Of a stretch of DNA of 34,655 nt, positions 8,915 through 17,007 are shown piece after piece (within the stretch, counting starts at the first letter, position 1; every line of letters begins with the position of its first letter). Under the pieces are notes generated by a model. It was not told the DNA's origin and ran no database searches. It saw only the letters and a program-made list of their open reading frames with translations. Source of the stretch: an uncultured Eubacteriales bacterium (lineage in GTDB: Bacteria; Bacillota; Clostridia; Lachnospirales; Anaerotignaceae); contig CAKQPE010000008.1 in NCBI GenBank assembly GCA_934256695.1, forward strand, positions 1 to 34,655. The letters run 5' to 3'. The translations under genes were made by a program, and so were the position numbers.

Positions 8915-9005
8915 TTATTAAAAACACAATAAAATTACGTTTTGATTAACCTTTTCCTAAAAATCACAGGGCTTGGGGCAGTGTCCGAATGCTCCAAAGT
9001 CTTTT
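8915..9005. repeat. Decayed composite repeat R4
   Basis: Remnants of module C (acacaataaaattacgttttgatt), B' and A' (cttggggcagtgtccgaatgctccaaagtc) are recognisable in the order seen elsewhere, but most stems no longer pair. The rest of the 315-base gap holds the MATE terminator and the glyA promoter. Confidence 0.55.
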
Positions 9006-9016
9006 TAAATTTGATA

Positions 9017-9045
9017 TTGAAGATTTTGTCAATATAAAGTATAAT
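9017..9045 (+). promoter_or_regulatory. Promoter of glyA
   Basis: TTGAAG at 9017-9022, a 17-bp spacer and a perfect TATAAT at 9040-9045, 55 bp before the glyA start. Confidence 0.8.
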
Positions 9046-9100
9046 AAAGGTGTTTTATTTTTAACACTATTTTATTATTATTTCGTAAAGGGGAATAAAA

Positions 9101-10354
9101 ATGATTAAAGACGCTATGAAGGCTTTAACAGCCTATGATAAGGAAGTCGGAGAAGCTATGCAGCTTGAGTTCAACAGACAGAACAGAAACCTTGAGCTTA
9201 TAGCTTCCGAGAATATTGTTTCAGAGCCTGTAATGCTTGCTATGGGAAGTATTCTTACAAACAAGTATGCAGAAGGATATCCGGGAAAAAGATACTACGG
9301 CGGATGCCAGTATGTGGATATTGTTGAACAGCTTGCAATAGACAGAGCAAAAGAACTTTTCGGCTGTGATTATGCAAACGTACAGCCTCATTCAGGTGCG
9401 CAGGCCAATATGGCAGTTTTCTTTGCTATGCTTGAGCCAGGTGATACAGTAATGGGAATGAACCTTGACCATGGCGGACACCTTACACACGGAAGCCCTG
9501 TAAATATGTCAGGTAAATATTTCCACGTTGTACCTTACGGTGTAGATGATAACGGTTTCCTTGACTATGATGAACTCAGAAGAAAAGCTCTTGAAGCAAA
9601 ACCAAAGCTTATTGTTGCAGGTGCTTCTGCTTATGCAAGAAAGATAGATTTCAAGAAGTTCAGAGAAGTAGCTGACGAATGTGGTGCTTATCTTATGGTA
9701 GATATGGCTCATATTGCCGGTCTTGTTGCAGCAGGTCTTCACGAAAGCCCAATTCCTTATGCTGATGTTGTAACAACAACAACACATAAGACACTCAGAG
9801 GCCCAAGAGGCGGTCTTATACTTGCAAACAAGGAAGCAGCAGAAAAATTTAACTTCAACAAAGCTATATTCCCTGGTATTCAGGGCGGTCCTCTTATGCA
9901 CGTTATAGCAGGCAAGGCTGTTTGCTTTGGCGAAGCTCTTAAACCTGAATTTAAAACATACCAGACACAGATTGTTAAGAATGCACAGGCTCTTGCAAAC
10001 GGTCTTATGAGCCACGGTCTTAAACTTCTTACAGGCGGCACAGACAACCACCTTATGCTTCTTGACCTCAGAGGTCTTGAGGTTACAGGCAAAGAACTTC
10101 AGAACAGATGTGACGAGGTTTATATCACACTTAACAAGAACACTGTACCTAACGACCCAAGAAGCCCATTTGTTACATCAGGCGTAAGAATCGGTACTCC
10201 TGCCGTTACATCAAGAGGTCTTGTTGAAGAAGATATGGTTAAGGTTGCAGAACTTATTAACTATGCTGTTACAGACTTTGACAACAAAGCTGAATACATT
10301 AAGAGCGAAGTTACAAAGATTTGCGAAAAATACCCAATCTACAGCAAAGCTTGA
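9101..10354 (+). CDS. glyA: Serine hydroxymethyltransferase
   Basis: 417 residues, typical length. It interconverts serine and glycine while loading a one-carbon unit onto tetrahydrofolate, using PLP in the cytoplasm. Visible: ELIASENIVS near the N terminus, YAEGYPGKRYYGG, QPHSGAQAN, VDMAHIAG, and the PLP-binding motif TTTTHKTLRGPRGG with K230 as Schiff-base lysine. The start follows AAAGGGGA. The codons look more C- and T-rich than in neighbouring genes, as expected for a highly expressed enzyme; this is an impression, not a calculation. The gene is monocistronic, with its own promoter before it and a hairpin after it. Confidence 0.97.
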   Translation: MIKDAMKALTAYDKEVGEAMQLEFNRQNRNLELIASENIVSEPVMLAMGSILTNKYAEGYPGKRYYGGCQYVDIVEQLAIDRAKELFGCDYANVQPHSGAQANMAVFFAMLEPGDTVMGMNLDHGGHLTHGSPVNMSGKYFHVVPYGVDDNGFLDYDELRRKALEAKPKLIVAGASAYARKIDFKKFREVADECGAYLMVDMAHIAGLVAAGLHESPIPYADVVTTTTHKTLRGPRGGLILANKEAAEKFNFNKAIFPGIQGGPLMHVIAGKAVCFGEALKPEFKTYQTQIVKNAQALANGLMSHGLKLLTGGTDNHLMLLDLRGLEVTGKELQNRCDEVYITLNKNTVPNDPRSPFVTSGVRIGTPAVTSRGLVEEDMVKVAELINYAVTDFDNKAEYIKSEVTKICEKYPIYSKA

Positions 10355-10400
10355 TAAAATAAAGCCTTTGATATATATTTGATTTTAGACTGTAGAATAA

Positions 10401-10447
10401 AGCGGAATGGTTCGGGAAACGAAAGAGTTTCCCGAATGGAATCCGCT
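10401..10447 (+). terminator. Two-part stem-loop after glyA
   Basis: Outer stem AGCGGA/TCCGCT and inner stem TTCGGGAAAC/GTTTCCCGAA with loop GAAAGA, followed by GTTTATTTTT. It probably terminates glyA and protects its 3' end. A second weaker hairpin (AATCAC...GTGATT with a T-run) follows at 10482-10510. Confidence 0.7.
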
Positions 10448-10554
10448 GTTTATTTTTCTGTTTAAGCAAGTCGAAACATTCAATCACTCCGATTTTTTGG
10501 GGTGATTTTTTAATGGATTGATTATTTGTATGAAAAAGATTTTATATTATCAGA

Positions 10555-10735
10555 ACTTTCCGTCAAACCTTCTGTTTGCAACCTTATGTTTCGGGGACGG
10601 CTATTAACGGCAAATTTATACTTGATCTCAAAATACTGTGACTCGGTCACGGTATTTTACTAAAAGTTTTACTCGATTTTTACAAAAATCGCAGGTGTGG
10701 ACGGAGTCCACGGTTTTAAAAGTCTTTGTTGTAAC
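10555..10735. repeat. Half composite repeat R5 (D-B'-A')
   Basis: After a degraded G-like fragment (ccgtcaaaccttctgtttgc, around 10560), hairpin D lies at 10630-10658 (AAAATACTGTGAC, loop TCG, GTCACGGTATTTT, one G-T pair). B' (CGATTTTT/AAAAATCG) and A' (GTGGAC/GTCCAC) follow, ending near 10711. No left A-B arm is visible. The rest of the 547-base gap holds the glyA hairpins and an AT-rich promoter region. Confidence 0.75.
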
Positions 10736-10810
10736 AATGTTGAAAAAAATGGGTATTTTTGGTGATATTTATACATTTTTAATCAAATTTTAAAAATTTG
10801 CCAAAAGGTA

Positions 10811-10840
10811 TTGAAATAAGTACATAAATGGTATTATTAT
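10811..10840 (+). promoter_or_regulatory. Candidate promoter of the SulP gene
   Basis: TTGAAA at 10811-10816 and TATTAT at 10835-10840 with an 18-bp spacer, about 60 bp before the start codon. Confidence 0.55.
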
Positions 10841-10901
10841 AAAATGTCTTTAAAATTTTAATTTTTTAATAATTTATTATTATGGGGAGGATATTTGTAT
10901 T

Positions 10902-12545
10902 ATGGAGGGTATTAAGCCCAAGCTTTTTACTGTGTTAAAGTCCTATAGCAAAGAACAGTTTGTTAAGGACATAATTTCCGGTATTATTGTTGCTATAATA
11001 GCACTGCCGCTTTCTATAGCACTGGCACTTGCATCAGGCGTAGGTCCTGAGCAGGGTCTTTATACAGCTATAGTTGCCGGATTTATTATTTCGTTCCTCG
11101 GCGGAAGCCGTGTGCAGATTGCAGGCCCTACGGCGGCATTTGCATCTATAGTGGCGGGAATAGTAGCCACAAGCGGAATGGACGGACTGATAGTTGCTAC
11201 CGTTATTGCAGGTATAATACTTGTTTTAATGGGTGTTTTAAGACTGGGAAATCTTATTAAATTTATTCCGTATACCATTACAACGGGCTTTACTTTCGGT
11301 ATAGCCGTAACAATAGCAATAGGTCAGGTTAAAGATTTTCTCGGACTTACTTTTTCAACTTCTCCTATAGAGACCATTGAAAAGGCAGAGGAAATAGTCA
11401 GATCAATAGGAACACTTAATCCGATGGCTTTTGCGGTAGGTATTTTTTCACTTGCAATACTTATAATTTGGCCTAAATTTAAGGCACTTGATAAAATACC
11501 GCCTTCACTTATAGCTGTTATTGCAGCCTCTGCACTTGTTAAAGTTCTTAATTTAAATGTAAACACAATAGGTGATTTATATACAATTTCTTCGGCACTG
11601 CCGAAAATAACACTTCCTGTTGTAAATTTCGGAATTATTAAAACGGCACTTCCGGACGCATTTACAATAGCTGTGCTTGCGGCTGTTGAGTCACTTCTTT
11701 CATGCGTTGTTTCCGATGGTATGATAGGAGACAGACATAATTCAAATATGGAACTTATTGCACAGGGTGCGGGAAACATCGGTTCGGCTCTTTTTGGCGG
11801 TATACCTGCCACAGGAGCAATAGCAAGAACTGCCGCAAACATCAAAAACGGCGGACGTTCACCTATAGCCGGTATGGTTCATGCTATAGTGCTTCTTATT
11901 ATACTTGTTGTTTTAATGCCTTATGCGGCTCTTATACCTATGCCTACAATAGCGGCAATACTTTTTATTGTTGCTTACAATATGAGCGGTTGGAGAGAAT
12001 GCGTGACACTTTTAAAGACAGCACCAAAGAGCGATATTGCTATTTTGCTTGTAACACTTATACTTACAGTTGTGTTTGACCTTGTGGTTGCCATTGTTGC
12101 AGGTCTTCTTCTTGCGGCAATATTATTTATGAAAAGAATGGCTGATGTATCCGAGGTTGAAAGATGGAAATATATTGGCGAGGACGGCGTAGACAAGGAC
12201 AACATCAACCTTAAAGCCGTACCTAAGAATACACTTGTTTTTGAACTTCACGGACCTATGTTTTTTGCCATGGCAGACAATGTTGCAAGACTTATGTTTG
12301 ACAAAAGCAAAGATGTGCTTATAATGAGAATGAGGGGAGTTCCTTCAATGGATATAAGTGCATTAAGAGGTTTGAGAACACTTCTTAATAACTGCAAGAA
12401 AAACAACGTAACCCTTATTCTTTCACACGTAAATCATCAGCCTATGCACGTTTTGGATAAGGCTGGATTTATAGACGAGATAGGAAAAGAAAACATTTGC
12501 AGCTGTATTGACGAGGCTCTCAAAAGAGCAGAAGAAATAAAATAA
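10902..12545 (+). CDS. SulP family inorganic anion transporter with STAS domain
   Basis: 547 residues. Residues about 1-420 are membrane segments with SulP features: ASGVGPEQGLYTAIVAGF, GGSRVQIAGPTAAF, and the strongly conserved stretch around DRHNSNMELIAQGAGNIGS followed by GGIPATGAIART. Residues about 440-547 form a cytoplasmic STAS domain with the FELHGPMFFA strand and a MRGVPSMDISALRGL loop, as in anti-sigma antagonists. SulP proteins import sulfate, bicarbonate or similar anions. No carbonic anhydrase or sulfate-assimilation gene is adjacent, so the substrate is open. The start follows GGGGAGG (10884-10890). The next gene downstream has no promoter of its own that I can see and may be read from this transcript. 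Confidence 0.94.
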   Translation: MEGIKPKLFTVLKSYSKEQFVKDIISGIIVAIIALPLSIALALASGVGPEQGLYTAIVAGFIISFLGGSRVQIAGPTAAFASIVAGIVATSGMDGLIVATVIAGIILVLMGVLRLGNLIKFIPYTITTGFTFGIAVTIAIGQVKDFLGLTFSTSPIETIEKAEEIVRSIGTLNPMAFAVGIFSLAILIIWPKFKALDKIPPSLIAVIAASALVKVLNLNVNTIGDLYTISSALPKITLPVVNFGIIKTALPDAFTIAVLAAVESLLSCVVSDGMIGDRHNSNMELIAQGAGNIGSALFGGIPATGAIARTAANIKNGGRSPIAGMVHAIVLLIILVVLMPYAALIPMPTIAAILFIVAYNMSGWRECVTLLKTAPKSDIAILLVTLILTVVFDLVVAIVAGLLLAAILFMKRMADVSEVERWKYIGEDGVDKDNINLKAVPKNTLVFELHGPMFFAMADNVARLMFDKSKDVLIMRMRGVPSMDISALRGLRTLLNNCKKNNVTLILSHVNHQPMHVLDKAGFIDEIGKENICSCIDEALKRAEEIK

Positions 12546-12562
12546 AAAGACAAGACAAAACA

Positions 12563-12778
12563 AAACCTTGGGACTCTGTCCCAAACTCTGCAAGCCTTCT
12601 TGGTCAGGAAATTTGCTTCGCAAATCAGGCTTCGCCTGCCGCATTTATCTTTGCGGTTCCCTAAAGGCTTGACCTAAACTTTAACAAAAGTCCATGACAC
12701 TTGTCATGGACTTTATTAAAAGTTTTGATCCAACTTTTTCAAAAGTTGGTCGGGGATTGGGGTGAAATCCCAAGGTTT
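12563..12778. repeat. Composite repeat R6, near-complete, with nested E
   Basis: It starts 17 bases after the SulP stop. A 12568-12584 (TTGGGAC/GTCCCAA); stem arms AAGCCTT (12592) and AAGGCTT (to 12670) enclosing E; D 12687-12714; B' 12730-12749 (CCAACTTTT/AAAAGTTGG); A' 12757-12773. Here E sits in the left arm, whereas in R3 it sits in the right arm. The 79-base E block is identical to the R3 one in reverse orientation. Confidence 0.88.
12687..12714. terminator. D hairpin of R6, bidirectional terminator-like
   Basis: A perfect 12-bp stem AAAGTCCATGAC, loop ACTT, GTCATGGACTTT. Its sequence differs from the R1/R7/R10 hairpin at several paired positions, yet every pair is kept. Confidence 0.65.
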
Positions 12779-12803
12779 TTGTGGTTTTTATTAGGAGGAT
12801 AGA

Positions 12804-13883
12804 ATGAAAATATCAAAAAAAGACGCTCTTTCGTGGTTTGAATTTTTTGCCAACCTTCCGGAAGACGAGGAACTTATGCCACAGAATTTTGAGGTTATAT
12901 ACGCCGTTTTTGCACAGATAGAAGCGGCAGTGGAAAAAAGAAACGCCGAACTTATGTCGCAGATTAAAGGCTTAAAATCACTTAACGGCAGAACATATTA
13001 TGTGGGAAATGAGAAGAAATTTGCAAGAGGCTGTATTTCCTGCCTTATGGGAAACGGTCTTACGGCAATAAGAAAAACCAATAAGTGTAATGTTGAATGC
13101 AAATTCTGTTATAACTACGGTGAGCTTGACGATATTATGCCTATAGGCGAAGGAATGTGGGATATAGGCGGAACAAAATTCTATGAAAACGACCTTGACC
13201 TTCTGCTTTCTATACACAAAAAGCCTACAGGTGTGGCATATGTGTATCTTGAGCCGTTTATGGAGATAGAAAAGTATTACGGTATAGTTAAAAAATTCAA
13301 TGAAAATGGAATTTATCAGCACCTTTACACAAACGGCATACTTGCCAATGAGGAAAACTTAAAGGCTCTTGCGGAAAGCGGACTTGATGAAATACGTTTT
13401 AATCTTGGTGCATCAAACTGTTCTGATAAGGTAATAGAAAATATTGCCACAGCAAAGAAATATTTTAAGGCTGTGGGAATAGAAACACCTATGACACCGG
13501 AGTTCTTTGAACAGTTTAGAAAGAAGAAAGACAAGATACTTGCCACAGGTGTAGATTTTATGAACTGTGCCGAGCTGCATTTGAACGAAAACAACATAGG
13601 CAATTATTTCGGTGAAAATATGTATGTTTCAAGACTGGGATATATTTCGCCTGTATGGAGCAGAGAGATTACGTTTAAGATAATGAAAATGGCAGATGAC
13701 GAAAAATGGGATATGGCGGTGCATGACTGTTCAAACCGTACAAAGTTTGCCAGAAACTTAAACCTTGCGGCAAAAGAGGGTAAATGGTTTGGTGCAAGCG
13801 ATTACGGAACGGAGTTTGAGGAAATACCGTTTGACGCATTTTTGCCTATACTGAGAGACGAAAGCTTTGAATTTATAGATTAA
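12804..13883 (+). CDS. Radical SAM protein of unknown substrate
   Basis: 359 residues. The radical SAM cluster motif is C95-x3-C99-x2-C102 (CNVECKFC) and is preceded by a second pair C77-x2-C80 (CISC), which may bind zinc or a further cluster. Barrel-like strands follow: YVYLEPFMEIEKYY, HLYTNGILAN and EIRFNLGASN, the usual radical SAM beta segments. The N-terminal 70 residues are predicted helical and carry no recognised domain. AGGAGG at 12793-12798 fixes the start. Repeat R6 ends about 18 bases before this binding site, leaving no room for a promoter. Nothing nearby suggests a substrate peptide or cofactor pathway. The family is certain; the reaction is unknown. Confidence 0.85.
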   Translation: MKISKKDALSWFEFFANLPEDEELMPQNFEVIYAVFAQIEAAVEKRNAELMSQIKGLKSLNGRTYYVGNEKKFARGCISCLMGNGLTAIRKTNKCNVECKFCYNYGELDDIMPIGEGMWDIGGTKFYENDLDLLLSIHKKPTGVAYVYLEPFMEIEKYYGIVKKFNENGIYQHLYTNGILANEENLKALAESGLDEIRFNLGASNCSDKVIENIATAKKYFKAVGIETPMTPEFFEQFRKKKDKILATGVDFMNCAELHLNENNIGNYFGENMYVSRLGYISPVWSREITFKIMKMADDEKWDMAVHDCSNRTKFARNLNLAAKEGKWFGASDYGTEFEEIPFDAFLPILRDESFEFID

Positions 13884-13884
13884 A

Positions 13885-14257
13885 AACCGTGGAGTTTTAC
13901 CCCACACCCTGACCAACTTTCTTGGTCAGAAAATTTACTTCGGAAATCGGCAGGGTCAGAATTTTTGCTTTGCAAAAACGATTTCGTCGCCCTGTTTCTT
14001 CGGGTTCTCTAACCACTACATCTATCTTTGTGGTTCCTTAAAAGTTGGATCAAAACTTTTATCAAAATGCAATTTCGTTGTATTTTTCGGAAAACCATTT
14101 GCATAGCCTTTCAGGGACGGCTTCCGAGGTGGCTTTGGCTTCCGTAAATTTATATTTAACCTAAAAATACCGTGACGTTGTCACGGTATTTTACTTAAAG
14201 TTTTACTCAATTTTTTTCAAAAAATTGTGGGGATTGGGGCAAAGCCCCAAGGTATTA
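13885..14257. repeat. Composite repeat R7 with E2 nested inside E
   Basis: It fills the convergent gap between the radical SAM gene (stop 2 bases away) and lepA (stop about 3 bases away). A 13889-13905 (one mismatch); a B stem AACTTT (from about 13915) paired with AAAGTT near 14040, opened by module E. E is in turn interrupted by E2 at 13954-14014 (GGTCAGA...TCTAACC, containing GTTTCTTCGGGTTC). Then C (about 14062-14085, imperfect), a G-like fragment near 14110-14140, D 14164-14192, B' and A' (TTGGGGC/GCCCCAA, to about 14252). Confidence 0.82.
14164..14192. terminator. D hairpin between convergent genes (R7)
   Basis: A perfect 13-bp stem AAAATACCGTGAC, loop GTT, GTCACGGTATTTT, with A- and T-runs on either side. 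It can end transcripts of both the radical SAM gene and lepA. Confidence 0.7.
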
Positions 14258-14259
14258 TA

Positions 14260-16074
14260 TTATTCTTCTTCAAGTTTAAGAACACTCATAAATGCTTCCT
14301 GTGGTACTTCTACACTGCCGATGGAGCGCATACGCTTCTTTCCTTCTTTCTGTTTTTCAAGAAGCTTTCTCTTACGTGAAATATCTCCGCCATAGCATTT
14401 GGCAAGGACATCTTTACGCATTGCACCTACAGTTGTTCTTGCTACTATTTTGCTTCCGATAGTTGCCTGAATAGGTATTTCAAAAAGATGTCTCGGTATT
14501 TCTTTTTTGAGTTTTTCACAAATCTTTCTTCCTCGCTCAACAGCAGAGCCTTTGAAAACTATAAATGAAAGTGCGTCAACCAAATCACGATTTACAAGTA
14601 TATCCAGTTTAACAAGCTCTGACTGCTGATATCCTTCCAGACTATAATCGAAGGAGGCATATCCACGGCTTCTTGATTTAAGTACATCGAAGAAATCATA
14701 TATTATCTCGTTAAGCGGAATGTGGTAGATAAGCATTGCTCTTGTATCATCAAGGTATTCCATACTTTCGTAAATACCTCGTCTTTGCTGACAAAGTTCC
14801 ATTATAGTACCTATATAATCTTTAGGGAGTATAATTTCGGCCTTAACTATAGGTTCTTCCATATGCTCTATTCTTGCAGGGTCAGGCATATTGCTCGGAT
14901 TGCTTATTTCCATAACCGTTCCGTCTGTCAGGAAAATTTTGTAAATAACGCTTGGTGCCGTTGTTACAAGGTCAAGGTTAAACTCCCTTTCCAGACGCTC
15001 CTGTATAATTTCCAGATGAAGAAGGCCGAGGAAACCACAGCGGAAACCGAATCCGAGAGCTACTGATGTTTCCGGCTCAAAATAAAGCGATGCATCGTTA
15101 AGCTGGAGTTTTTCCAAAGCATCTTTTAATTCCGGATATTTTGCACCGTCGGCAGGGAAAATACCGCAGTATACCATAGGATTAACTTTTTTGTATCCCG
15201 GAAATGGCTTTTCTGTTGGATTGTCTGCTTCCGTTACAGTATCACCTACACGGGTATCGGCTACGTTTTTAATGCTTGCCGTAAGGTAGCCTACATCACC
15301 GGCTTTAAGTTCGGCACATGGCACAAGTTTACCCGGATTGAAATATCCTACTTCTACTATTTCAAATTCCTTGCCAGTAGCCATCATACGCACTTTAGAA
15401 CCTTTTTTTATTGTTCCGTCAACAATACGCATTATGACAATAACGCCTTTATATGGGTCATAAACCGAATCAAAAATAAGTGCTTTAAGAGGGGCGTTTT
15501 CATCACCTGTAGGTGCAGGTATATCCGTTACAACTCTTTCAAGAACTTCTTCTATATTTAAACCGTTTTTTGCGGAAATAAGCGGTGCATCTTCCGCAGG
15601 TATGCCTATAATATCTTCGATTTCCTTAATTGCCATCTGAGGATTAGCACTCGGAAGGTCAATTTTGTTTATTACCGGCAGAATTTCAAGGTTGTTGTCT
15701 ATTGCAAGATATACGTTGGCAAGGGTCTGTGCCTCAACACCCTGAGCGGCGTCTACAACAAGAATGGCACCTTCACAAGCCGCAAGGGAACGTGAAACCT
15801 CATAGTTAAAGTCTACGTGACCCGGGGTATCTATAAGATTAAATATATATTCTTCTCCGTCTTTTGCTTTATGAATAAGACGAACAGCCTGAGATTTGAT
15901 TGTAATGCCTCGTTCTCTTTCGATATCCATGTTATCCAAAATCTGCTCCTGCATTTCACGCTCGGTAAGCAGACCTGTTTTTTGTATCAGTCGGTCGGCA
16001 AGGGTGCTTTTGCCGTGGTCAATATGTGCAACGATACAGAAATTTCGTATTTTTTCCTGTCTTGATAAAGACAT
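14260..16074 (-). CDS. lepA: Elongation factor 4 (LepA), ribosome-associated GTPase
   Basis: 604 residues. A translational GTPase that acts on stalled or maturing ribosomes. G motifs: AHIDHGKST (16-24), DTPGHVDF (82-89), NKID (136-139) and SAKNG. The LepA-specific C-terminal region CYGGDISRKRKLLEKQKEG, followed by R-S-I-G-S-V-E-V-P, is present, which separates it from EF-G and TypA. The start at 16074 was chosen because AGGAGG lies 7 bases upstream; a longer in-frame reading would add 20 residues in the leader without a binding site. It is usually followed by hemN or hrcA in Firmicutes, but here by a repeat and a convergent gene. The promoter is 16147-16175. Confidence 0.97.
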   Translation of the reverse strand: MSLSRQEKIRNFCIVAHIDHGKSTLADRLIQKTGLLTEREMQEQILDNMDIERERGITIKSQAVRLIHKAKDGEEYIFNLIDTPGHVDFNYEVSRSLAACEGAILVVDAAQGVEAQTLANVYLAIDNNLEILPVINKIDLPSANPQMAIKEIEDIIGIPAEDAPLISAKNGLNIEEVLERVVTDIPAPTGDENAPLKALIFDSVYDPYKGVIVIMRIVDGTIKKGSKVRMMATGKEFEIVEVGYFNPGKLVPCAELKAGDVGYLTASIKNVADTRVGDTVTEADNPTEKPFPGYKKVNPMVYCGIFPADGAKYPELKDALEKLQLNDASLYFEPETSVALGFGFRCGFLGLLHLEIIQERLEREFNLDLVTTAPSVIYKIFLTDGTVMEISNPSNMPDPARIEHMEEPIVKAEIILPKDYIGTIMELCQQRRGIYESMEYLDDTRAMLIYHIPLNEIIYDFFDVLKSRSRGYASFDYSLEGYQQSELVKLDILVNRDLVDALSFIVFKGSAVERGRKICEKLKKEIPRHLFEIPIQATIGSKIVARTTVGAMRKDVLAKCYGGDISRKRKLLEKQKEGKKRMRSIGSVEVPQEAFMSVLKLEEE

Positions 16075-16146
16075 CAGTTTTCCTCCTAAACAAAACAAAT
16101 ATATTTTTAACCGCCATAAAGGCAATTTTCTCATATTATCTGAATA

Positions 16147-16175
16147 ATTATAGCAAATATTTATTCTTTCTTCAA
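16147..16175 (-). promoter_or_regulatory. Promoter of lepA
   Basis: Read on the minus strand: TTGAAG, a 17-bp spacer, and TATAAT preceded by TGC (extended -10). Close to consensus. The 131 bp between lepA and the next plus-strand gene also hold that gene's promoter. Confidence 0.82.
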
Positions 16176-16193
16176 GATATTTAAGGCTCTGTG

Positions 16194-16222
16194 ATGAAAA
16201 CCAAGCTCTTTTATGATATAAT
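16194..16222 (+). promoter_or_regulatory. Promoter of the 88-residue membrane protein gene
   Basis: ATGAAA at 16194-16199, 17 bp, perfect TATAAT at 16217-16222 with TGA before it (extended -10). Divergent from and adjacent to the lepA promoter. Confidence 0.65.
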
Positions 16223-16265
16223 TAAATATATTTATTTTGGATTTTAGAGAGGAGTTTGATTTATT

Positions 16266-16532
16266 ATGGAAAAACTTTTCAAAAAGATTTTAAAGGGTAT
16301 TTATTCGCTAAATGGAACAGATACGGCACTTATTATGGCAAGCGTAGGTGCGGCAGGATTATTAGCAGGAACAAATATAGGAAATAAAAACAAGAAAACA
16401 ATTTCCGTTATATCCGTATTTTTGTTTATTGTTACTGCCATACCTGTAATATCCAAAATAACCGGTAAAATGCTTAATAACGATTTTGATGAATATTTCA
16501 GTGATGATGATTGCTTTGAACCGGAAGAATAA
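16266..16532 (+). CDS. Small membrane protein, unknown function
   Basis: 88 residues. Two hydrophobic segments, about residues 19-37 (ALIMASVGAAGLLAGTNIG) and 45-64 (ISVISVFLFIVTAIPVISKI), separated by a lysine-rich turn NKNKK. A strongly acidic tail (DEYFSDDDCFEPEE) follows. GAGAGGAG lies about 11 bases upstream and a good promoter precedes it, so it is a real gene. The geometry suggests a two-helix hairpin in the membrane. I recognise no family and see no functional neighbour. Confidence 0.7.
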   Translation: MEKLFKKILKGIYSLNGTDTALIMASVGAAGLLAGTNIGNKNKKTISVISVFLFIVTAIPVISKITGKMLNNDFDEYFSDDDCFEPEE

Positions 16533-16573
16533 TAAGATATGTATTAAGAAAATCGGAAATTAATAATTAATAA

Positions 16574-16599
16574 ACAGGGCGTTGTAATTTTCGCCCTGT
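16574..16599 (+). terminator. Weak stem-loop after the 88-residue gene
   Basis: ACAGGGCG/CGCCCTGT with a 10-base loop, 40 bases after the stop; no T-run follows, so termination is doubtful. Confidence 0.35.
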
Positions 16600-16630
16600 A
16601 AAATTAATGAAAAAAATATTTAAAAAGTTG

Positions 16631-16659
16631 TTGACATATCGGTGCCTGTATGGTAATAT
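16631..16659 (+). promoter_or_regulatory. Promoter of the tRNA pair
   Basis: Consensus TTGACA at 16631-16636, 17 bp, TAATAT at 16654-16659, about 60 bp before tRNA-Asp. Confidence 0.8.
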
Positions 16660-16721
16660 ATATTTCGTCAGTGAGACAGAAACAAAAAAGGCAACAAAAT
16701 AAAGCAAATAAACGATAATAT

Positions 16722-16795
<74 letters not shown>

Positions 16796-16802
16796 TTTAT
16801 TT

Positions 16803-16875
16803 GGGAGTTTAGCTCAGCTGGGAGAGCGCTTGCCTTACAAGCAAGATGTCACAGGTTCGAGCCCTGTAATTCCCA
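16803..16875 (+). tRNA. tRNA-Val (anticodon TAC)
   Basis: 73 nt, 7 bases after tRNA-Asp, clearly co-transcribed. Acceptor arms GGGAGTT/AATTCCC, discriminator A. Anticodon stem CTTGC/GCAAG with loop CTTACAA, anticodon TAC at 16836-16838. CCA is not encoded. Confidence 0.97.
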
Positions 16876-16877
16876 TT

Positions 16878-16909
16878 AAAGACTTTGATTAAATCAAAGT
16901 CTTTTTTTT
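16878..16909 (+). terminator. Terminator of the tRNA operon
   Basis: AAAGACTTTGA and TCAAAGTCTTT form an 11-bp stem with loop TTAAA, followed by T residues (16902-16909), three bases after tRNA-Val. Confidence 0.9.
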
Positions 16910-17007
16910 ATAATTTTATATAAAATATTTTGCTGAATTTTTAAGAAAATTTTAGTTTATTAAAACAATTCTTTTATTGGTGGAAAATATATTTTGGAGG
17001 TATCCAT

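Noticed and set aside
9060..9100. Glycine or SAM/THF riboswitch before glyA
   Set aside because: The leader from the predicted start to the ATG is only about 45 bases and AT-rich, too short for these riboswitches.
9509..10051. 180-codon minus-strand ORF opposite glyA
   Set aside because: Shadow of a strongly conserved SHMT; cysteine-rich nonsense composition, no binding site.
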